Assembly (NCBI GenBank): GCA_036556325.1
Contig: DATBJR010000144.1
Coordinates: 1 to 34,111, forward strand
Direction of reading: 5' to 3'
Origin: DASSCW01 sp036556325
GTDB lineage: Bacteria > Chloroflexota > Limnocylindria > QHBO01
Length of the DNA: 34,111 nucleotides
Shown here: piece by piece, positions 30,439 to 34,111 of the stretch
Layout: the number at the start of each line of letters is the position of its first letter
Numbering within the stretch: the first letter of the stretch is position 1
The notes under the pieces: generated by a model
Seen by the model: only the letters and a program-made list of their open reading frames with translations
Told to the model about the DNA's origin: nothing
The model's database searches: none
Translations under genes and position numbers: made by a program

Positions 30439-30890
30439 CCCGCCAGATCCGCCGCGCCCGCCCCGAGGAGGCCGATGCGCTGCGTGCCCTGGCCCACCGA
30501 TCCAAGTCGCATTGGCCGTACAGCCGGACGTTCCTCGAAGCGGTGCGCCCGCTGCTGACGCTCGATGCCCGGGACATCGCCACGTCCGACGTCTGGGTCC
30601 TCGAGATGGACGGGCAGCTGGTCGGCTGGCACCGCGTGACGCTGCACGGGGAGCGAGCAGAGCTCGAGGACCTGTGGCTCGAACCGGCATCGATCGGGAC
30701 GGGCATGGGCCGGCTGCTGTTCGAGCATGCCGCGCGGATTGCTCGCCAGCACGGTGCGGCGCGACTGGAATGGGACGCCGACCCGTACGCGGAGGGCTTC
30801 TATCGGGCCATGGGCGGCCAGGAGGTCGGGCGCTCGCCGTCGGCCGCGGTCGAGGGCCGGACGCTGCCGCGCATGCGGCTGACGCTCTAG
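30435..30890 (+). CDS. GNAT family N-acetyltransferase (151 aa)
   Basis: A GNAT-fold enzyme transferring an acetyl group from acetyl-CoA to an unknown amine. The VTRQIRRARPEEADALRALA opening, the DVWVLEMDGQLVGWHRV strands, the acetyl-CoA loop in IGTGMGRLLFEHAARIAR, and the QHGAARLEWDADPYAEGFY end are typical. GTG 30435 overlaps the CoA-binding gene stop; the longer open frame reaching 30336 is not supported. Substrate cannot be deduced. Confidence 0.88.
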   Translation: MTRQIRRARPEEADALRALAHRSKSHWPYSRTFLEAVRPLLTLDARDIATSDVWVLEMDGQLVGWHRVTLHGERAELEDLWLEPASIGTGMGRLLFEHAARIARQHGAARLEWDADPYAEGFYRAMGGQEVGRSPSAAVEGRTLPRMRLTL

Positions 30891-30905
30891 CCGGCCCGGC
30901 CCAGC

Positions 30906-31676
30906 TCAGCCGGCGACGCGGAAGAGGTAGAGGCCGAAGCCCAGCTGCTCACGCCCGCCGGCGAGGTAGCGGTCGCGGCCCGCTCGCGCCCGGCGGAGGA
31001 AATCATCGCGCCGCGGATCGGCCGGGTGCGCGGCAGCCCAGCGCTCGACGCTGCCAAGGTAGCGCCACTCGTACCGATCCCAGTCGCGGGTGGTCGCGGT
31101 GGCCGCCCACAGCGGCGTCAGGCCAAGCTCTATCGCCTGGCGAACGTGCTCGGCATGGGTGCCCATCTCCTGCCGCGCGGCGCCGAGCAGTGCCAGGTAC
31201 GCGTCCGTCGGCTCGGTGCGCCAAAAGCCATCGGCCAGCAGCAGCAGACCGCCCGGCGCGACCAGGCCATACACCTGCTGGATCAATGCCTGGAAGGATG
31301 CGTGCTCCCAGCCGGGCCCGAGCGCCATCACGGCGTCGAACAACGCGTCCGGGTCGTAGGTCAGCGCATCGGCTTCCACCAGCTCCAGGGTGCCGTGCTT
31401 GAGCTCCATCGAGGCGGCGCGGGCCTGGGCCAGGGCGAACGGCGAGAGGTCCACGCCGACGCCGTGGGCGTCGTAGCGCTCCACCACGCGGCGCAAGGCC
31501 TCGGCGCGGCCACAGCCCAGGTCGAGCACCCTGGCCGCGGCCGGCAGGCGCAGCTCCTCGATCGCCTCGTTGAGCGTGGAGCCGGACAGTGGGTTCCAGA
31601 TCGCCATCTCGCCATGGGCGATGGCCGAGAACCGGAAGGCTTCCTCCTCCTCGGCCGAGAGCGGGACGGCGCCCAC
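30906..31676 (-). CDS. Class I SAM-dependent methyltransferase
   Basis: A 256-residue methyltransferase with motif I VLDLGCGRAEA (LDLGCG at 51-56), motif II HGVGVDLSPFA, and post-motif residues VEADALTYD, FDAVMALGPGWEH, then a helix-strand GGLLLLADGFW. GTG 31676 is chosen because GAGG sits 6 nt upstream in the gap after the uricase stop; an in-frame extension into uricase is not supported. It is the last gene of the purine operon. The substrate is unknown, and a link to urate metabolism is only positional. Confidence 0.88.
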   Translation of the reverse strand: MGAVPLSAEEEEAFRFSAIAHGEMAIWNPLSGSTLNEAIEELRLPAAARVLDLGCGRAEALRRVVERYDAHGVGVDLSPFALAQARAASMELKHGTLELVEADALTYDPDALFDAVMALGPGWEHASFQALIQQVYGLVAPGGLLLLADGFWRTEPTDAYLALLGAARQEMGTHAEHVRQAIELGLTPLWAATATTRDWDRYEWRYLGSVERWAAAHPADPRRDDFLRRARAGRDRYLAGGREQLGFGLYLFRVAG

Positions 31677-31684
31677 CAGCGGCC

Positions 31685-32614
31685 TCAGGACCGCCGCATG
31701 ACGAGGCCGATGCGGCCGAAGGGCGGCCGCGGATCGGCGTAGGTCCGGATCCGCTCGTCGTCGGCGCTGGTCGCGCCCGGATCCCACAACCGGTTGGTGG
31801 CCTCGAAGCTGACCTCGGCCAGCTGCGGCCAGCGCTCCAGCATGCGGGTGCCGATCTCGTTGACCAGGTGCTGGATGGAGAGGCTGACGAACGAATGGAA
31901 GACCGATGCGGCCAGGTCTGCGACCTGATCGCCGTCGACGTAGCGGGCGGGATCGGCACCCAGGGCCTCAGTGTCGTCGGCGTAGCGCCAGCCGATATCG
32001 GTCCAGATATAGAGCGGGCGGTCCCGGCGCTCGGGCAGGGTGGTGTGCTCGTCGCGCGCGAAATCGGCGAAGGCGCTGCCGGTGACCTTGATCAGCTGCA
32101 TTCCTTCGCGACCGCAGGCGTGCCCGGTGACCAGGATGCCACCACCCCCGTCGCGCTCCAGCTCGAGGCGGGCCGTGGACCGGTCGTTGCGGTCACGCGC
32201 GAAGAGGCGGTCCGAGGCCGCGAAGCCATCGCCATCATCCGCTGGCACGATCGCGGCCGGGAATGGCAGGGAGCGGCCGAGCATGGTCAGCCGCTCCATG
32301 TGCGGATAGGTCTCCAGGAAGCGGCTGCCCACGTGGTGCAGCCAGCCCTCGAGCGTCGCCGCCGGGCAGTCGAGTGACGCGGCGTGGATGAAGTTCTTCA
32401 TCGTGTCGGTGGCGACCACCAGGCGGTTGTCACCCTTGGTGTAGGCGTCCAGGAAGACCTCGCCGCGCACCACCACCTCGATCTCGGCGGCCATCAGCGT
32501 GTTGTCGCGGCCGGTGAACGGCGATTCCGGGATCGGCGTCACGCCGCTCAGCGGGGCGCCATGGGTGCGGTACACCTTGACGTCGGCCTTGCCATAGTGG
32601 ATCTCGTAATCCAT
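31685..32614 (-). CDS. Urate oxidase (uricase)
   Basis: Cofactor-free enzyme oxidising urate with O2 to 5-hydroxyisourate and H2O2. The 309-residue tandem T-fold protein has the Lys near the start (HYGKADVKVYR), the Thr-Asp pair T69-D70 (VVATDTMKNF), the S-I-Q motif S246-Q248, and N274 in EATNRLWDPG. ATG 32614 is used: it overlaps the upstream stop as TGATG, with GGAGGT just ahead; a GTG one codon earlier is too close to that site. The partner decarboxylase lies directly upstream. Confidence 0.96.
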   Translation of the reverse strand: MDYEIHYGKADVKVYRTHGAPLSGVTPIPESPFTGRDNTLMAAEIEVVVRGEVFLDAYTKGDNRLVVATDTMKNFIHAASLDCPAATLEGWLHHVGSRFLETYPHMERLTMLGRSLPFPAAIVPADDGDGFAASDRLFARDRNDRSTARLELERDGGGGILVTGHACGREGMQLIKVTGSAFADFARDEHTTLPERRDRPLYIWTDIGWRYADDTEALGADPARYVDGDQVADLAASVFHSFVSLSIQHLVNEIGTRMLERWPQLAEVSFEATNRLWDPGATSADDERIRTYADPRPPFGRIGLVMRRS

Positions 32615-33741
32615 CACACCTCCGTGCCGAGGCCACGCAGCTTCCGCAGCCGGTCCCCGGCGATGTAGATCGTGTCGTCGACTGCGCGCCGCAGCTCGGC
32701 GTCCCGGTCCTCGTGCAGGGCACGCTCCAGCAGCGGAACGATCTCCGTCTTCGGACGGCCGGCGACGAAGACCACGTAGCGGAACCCGAAGCGCTGCTCG
32801 TACAGCTGGTTCAGCATCTCGAGCTCGTCGTAGGCGCGGGTCAGCTCCCGGGTGCGCTCCGCCGCCTCTGCCTCCGCGAGCTCCGCCGCTGACAGGAGGC
32901 TCTCCTCCATGCCGTTCGACGCGGCCGCCTCGGCGGCGTATCCCTGCTCGATATAGCTCATGGCGGAGACCGTGCCGGGGTCGGCGCCGATGCGCGGATG
33001 CGCCTCGACCAGCTCGATCCGCTCCTCCTCGCTCGCGCCCCGGCCGGTTTCGAAGGCCGCCGCCAGCAGCCCTTCGTCGGTCTCGAACGGCCGCGCCTCC
33101 GCCAGCTTCGCCAGGAAGCGGCTGCCGCCCTCGAACAGCGGCGCCAGCTCGGCTGCGACCGCCGCAGCCGGCAGGCGATCGAGATCCGCCACGGCCGGCA
33201 GCTCCTGCCCCGTGAGCGGCTGCCGCAGCGCCTCGTCGCGCAGCTCGAACTCCACCAGGTCCTCGACCGGCAGCCCGTTCTCGGCGTTGCGCTCGGGGAT
33301 CTCCGGCTTCAGCCGCCGATCCGCGCCGACCGCACCGACGTGGACCGCGGCGACGTGCATCCCGCGACGCAGGTAGAAGTGGATGGCGTCGAGGTTGTCG
33401 TTGGTGGTCACCAGCCAGAGCCGATGGTGCCCGCTGGCCACCGCCACCTGCCGCGCGGTCTCCAGCAGGGCGCTGCCCGCGCCGGCACCGCGGGGCTCGG
33501 CGACGAGCAGCACGACCTCCAGGCCCCGCTCCGCTGTCTCGAGCACGCTGGCGAGGCCGACGGGCCGACCATCGGCCTCGGCCACCAGCCCGTCCATCGC
33601 CGTGGGATCGAAAAGCTCGCCGAGCCGCGCCACTTGGTGCGTGCCGCCCTGGTTCCGCGCGACGAGCTCCCGCGCCCAGTCACGGTCCCCGGGCGCCAGG
33701 TCGCGAACCCGCAGCTCAGCGGCGTGCGTAGCGGAACTCAT
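32614..33741 (-). CDS. GNAT-OHCU decarboxylase fusion protein
   Basis: A 375-residue two-domain protein. Residues about 10-165 are a GNAT fold with the acetyl-CoA loop AEPRGAGAGSALLETA (81-96). Residues about 185-370 are 2-oxo-4-hydroxy-4-carboxy-5-ureidoimidazoline decarboxylase (UraD), which makes S-allantoin after uricase. Its active-site set matches the family: H248 (AHPRIG), S262 and E265-Q266 (SYIEQ), and R317 (RFGFRYV). No stop interrupts the frame, so it is one polypeptide. ATG 33741 overlaps the upstream gene by 26 bp. The GNAT may acetylate a purine-catabolism compound or be a scaffold; unknown. Confidence 0.9.
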   Translation of the reverse strand: MSSATHAAELRVRDLAPGDRDWARELVARNQGGTHQVARLGELFDPTAMDGLVAEADGRPVGLASVLETAERGLEVVLLVAEPRGAGAGSALLETARQVAVASGHHRLWLVTTNDNLDAIHFYLRRGMHVAAVHVGAVGADRRLKPEIPERNAENGLPVEDLVEFELRDEALRQPLTGQELPAVADLDRLPAAAVAAELAPLFEGGSRFLAKLAEARPFETDEGLLAAAFETGRGASEEERIELVEAHPRIGADPGTVSAMSYIEQGYAAEAAASNGMEESLLSAAELAEAEAAERTRELTRAYDELEMLNQLYEQRFGFRYVVFVAGRPKTEIVPLLERALHEDRDAELRRAVDDTIYIAGDRLRKLRGLGTEV

Positions 33742-34111
33742 CGCCCGGCCCGTGCGGCGCTGCCGCCGTATCGAACCAGGCCCACAGCTCCCCGGAGTCA
33801 GGCTGCGCCTGGTAGACCATCCACCGCTCCTCACCCCGCTTCAGGAAGATGGCCTCACCCTCGCGCAGCGACACCAGGTCGAGCGTCACCGCCTCGTCCT
33901 TCTCCTCCCAGCCGACCAGGCCAGGCCCGAAGTGCTTGATGCGAAAGATGAGCCGATCCCCGTCCGGCTCGAGCGTCAGCAGCTCGTAGAAGCGCGGCTC
34001 GCGGTCGCGATGCCAGCGGAACATGCCCAGCATCATGCCGGCGTGCCGGTCGCTCCAGACCTCCTGGAACCGGTCGGCGTCGTGCTCGCCAACCCAGCGC
34101 CCCGCCATCCA
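33716..34111 (-). CDS. DUF6265 lipocalin-like protein (N-terminus beyond window)
   Basis: The visible 131 residues read as a small lipocalin-like beta-barrel: W-M-A-G-R-W-V-G near the edge, then GMMLGMFRWH, FYELLTLEPDG, KHFGPGLVGWEEKDEA and a final ELWAWFD. In DUF6265 proteins the WLAGRW motif is internal to the start, so an ATG one codon from the window edge (34108) is probably not the true start and the gene likely continues past 34111. It heads the visible part of the purine operon. Function unknown. Confidence 0.8.
   Translation of the reverse strand, partial: WMAGRWVGEHDADRFQEVWSDRHAGMMLGMFRWHRDREPRFYELLTLEPDGDRLIFRIKHFGPGLVGWEEKDEAVTLDLVSLREGEAIFLKRGEERWMVYQAQPDSGELWAWFDTAAAPHGPGDEFRYARR

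Overview
This is a gene-dense stretch of high-GC bacterial chromosome (about 70% GC by eye) with many GTG starts, overlapping stop/start codons and very short intergenic gaps. No plasmid, phage, insertion-sequence, CRISPR, tRNA or rRNA signature was found. A heliorhodopsin, a DUF5317 protein beside a GGDEF-EAL protein, a type I c-di-GMP riboswitch, an EF-G2 paralogue and probable leaderless promoters together suggest an uncultured member of the Chloroflexota or a neighbouring monoderm phylum. That placement is inference; no marker gene was compared.

Layout on the + strand. 1-1247: end of a diacylglycerol-kinase-family lipid kinase and two small proteins. 1296-3886: paaABCD, the phenylacetyl-CoA epoxidase without its reductase PaaE. 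3930-4715: a heliorhodopsin with its retinal lysine. 4756-15751: a cluster in the classic order thrS ... infC-rpmI-rplT-pheS-pheT. Between thrS and infC sits a c-di-GMP block: a VOC protein, a membrane GGDEF-EAL enzyme, DUF5317, a GEMM-I riboswitch and two tiny ORFs. 15865-19479: cvpA, a 3-methyladenine DNA glycosylase and mutS2.

The middle has a PBP1A-type peptidoglycan synthase (19476-22142, minus) divergent from tyrS (22192-23472, plus). A 291-bp structured gap then separates tyrS from an EF-G2-like GTPase (minus). Next come a PAS protein with a metallo-beta-lactamase-fold hydrolase, a minus-strand membrane protein, and yebC-ruvC-ruvA followed by a CoA-binding protein and a GNAT.

The right end (30906-34111, minus) is a purine-degradation operon. 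It has a lipocalin-like DUF6265 protein (cut by the window edge), a GNAT fused to OHCU decarboxylase, urate oxidase and a methyltransferase, in transcription order. Uricase makes 5-hydroxyisourate and the decarboxylase makes S-allantoin; the intermediate hydrolase is not in the window.

The strongest leads are the c-di-GMP riboswitch that appears to control two tiny ORFs, the GNAT-decarboxylase fusion, the heliorhodopsin beside an oxygen-using aromatic pathway, the ATA start of infC, and the repeated TANNNT box 6-9 nt before start codons.
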